Under the pieces are notes generated by a model. The model was not told where the DNA came from. It saw nothing but the letters and a program-made list of their open reading frames with translations, and did not search any database. The translations under genes and the position numbers were made by a program. From positions 1,116,001 through 1,180,000 of the forward strand of contig LM997412.1 of the NCBI GenBank assembly GCA_000952975.1: a stretch of 64,000 nt of DNA. Reading direction: 5' to 3'. Below, one piece after another: positions 63,433 to 64,000 of this stretch (its first letter is position 1; every line of letters begins with the position of its first letter). This stretch comes from Peptoniphilus sp. ING2-D1G (lineage in GTDB: Bacteria > Bacillota > Clostridia > Tissierellales > Peptoniphilaceae).

Positions 63433-64000
63433 TATTTAAGCACCGCCCCTTTGTCAGAGCTTGTTACAAGTCTTCTGTACCTGTTTAACCAGCCACCGAC
63501 TTTGTTTATTTCAAGAGGTTCGAAATTTGCCATCCTCTTTTCCAATTCTTCTTCTGAAATTTTTAAATTCAGAGAATAATTGGGAATGTCTATTTCTATT
63601 ATATCTCCTTCTTCTATTATTCCGATTTCTCCACCAAGTGCCGCTTCAGGAGAAATGTGACCGATAGATGCACCTCTTGAAGCTCCCGAAAATCTTCCAT
63701 CCGTTATGAGAGCTACGCTTTTATCCAGTTTCATACCCGCAAGAGCAGATGTGGGATTTAACATTTCTCTCATTCCGGGTCCTCCCTTGGGCCCCTCATA
63801 TCTTATTACAACTACATCTTTTTCTTTTATCTTTCCCGAATAAATTGCCTCTATAGCTTCATCTTCAGAGTTAAATACTCTGGCAGGCCCACTGTGTCTG
63901 AGCATTTCAGATGAAACCGCCGATCTTTTAACTACAGCTCCCTTTCTTGCAATATTCCCGAAAAGTATTGCCAATCCCCCCACCTCGGAATAGGGATTAT
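63432..64000 (-). CDS. ilvD: Dihydroxy-acid dehydratase, C-terminal part (cut by window edge)
   Basis: IlvD dehydrates 2,3-dihydroxy-isovalerate and its isoleucine homologue. The visible 188 residues are the C-terminal third. The frame is open through the right edge and begins [10 protein letters not shown], where family members read [22 protein letters not shown] and GGPGMREM are conserved. The N-terminal domains with the cluster cysteines lie beyond position 64000. The gene is intact as far as seen. Confidence 0.95.
   Translation of the reverse strand, partial: NPYSEVGGLAILFGNIARKGAVVKRSAVSSEMLRHSGPARVFNSEDEAIEAIYSGKIKEKDVVVIRYEGPKGGPGMREMLNPTSALAGMKLDKSVALITDGRFSGASRGASIGHISPEAALGGEIGIIEEGDIIEIDIPNYSLNLKISEEELEKRMANFEPLEINKVGGWLNRYRRLVTSSDKGAVLK

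Overview
This window is low-GC DNA from an anaerobic, Gram-positive bacterium, most likely a clostridial or tissierellial member of the Bacillota. The signs are a pyruvate:ferredoxin oxidoreductase, a long-form SRP RNA, GatCAB, a CggR-type glycolytic operon, Feo iron uptake, two S-layer-homology (SLH) proteins, lipoproteins with clear lipoboxes and strong GGAGG ribosome sites. The species cannot be named from sequence alone. Most of the window is housekeeping DNA, and most genes lie on the minus strand.

Layout: 1-1550 is a decayed accessory patch holding a serine-recombinase tail, an alpha/beta hydrolase broken by a one-base frameshift, the first codons of a transposase, and two GC-rich palindromes. 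1572-5496 carries a YitT membrane protein and a transporter-hutH operon. A 525-bp repeat-rich spacer separates these from a divergent 1006-aa BTAD/AAA/TPR regulator (6022-9042). Next come a TPP riboswitch with thiT, a lipoprotein, pta, a metallo-hydrolase, an SLH protein and a four-gene arsenic-type operon (arsR-permease-thioredoxin-arsC). 16404-25612 reads SLH protein, tcdA, pcrA, ligA, gatC, gatA, gatB. 25810-33461 is a complete lower-glycolysis operon, cggR-gap-pgk-tpiA-gpmI-eno, extended by sixA and a PaaI-type thioesterase. gltX, a YjiH-family transporter and the feoA-feoA-feoB-small Cys-rich protein operon follow. tRNA-Ser(GGA) sits three bases before the SRP RNA gene. 40491-50294 holds birA, a PAS-PP2C phosphatase overlapping pgi, an RlmL-type methyltransferase, a MacAB-like exporter and an SdpR/SdpI pair with twin operators.

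50482-61071 is the most interesting metabolic block. One apparent operon combines a TRAP transporter (dctPQM), a lactate-dehydrogenase-family enzyme with the LDH-type Gln, and nifJ (PFOR). This reads as a route from an imported 2-hydroxyacid to a 2-oxoacid and on to acyl-CoA. Beside it, a 4-hydroxybutyryl-CoA-dehydratase-family enzyme is paired with an Nfu-type protein. The enzyme keeps the expected catalytic residues, but one residue is missing between two of its iron-sulfur ligands. It is divergent from an IclR regulator, and the shared spacer holds two copies of a 26-bp, three-half-site operator exactly 126 bp apart. The window ends in ilvE-ilvA-ilvD, with ilvD cut by the window edge.

No CRISPR array, intact insertion sequence, prophage or rRNA was seen.
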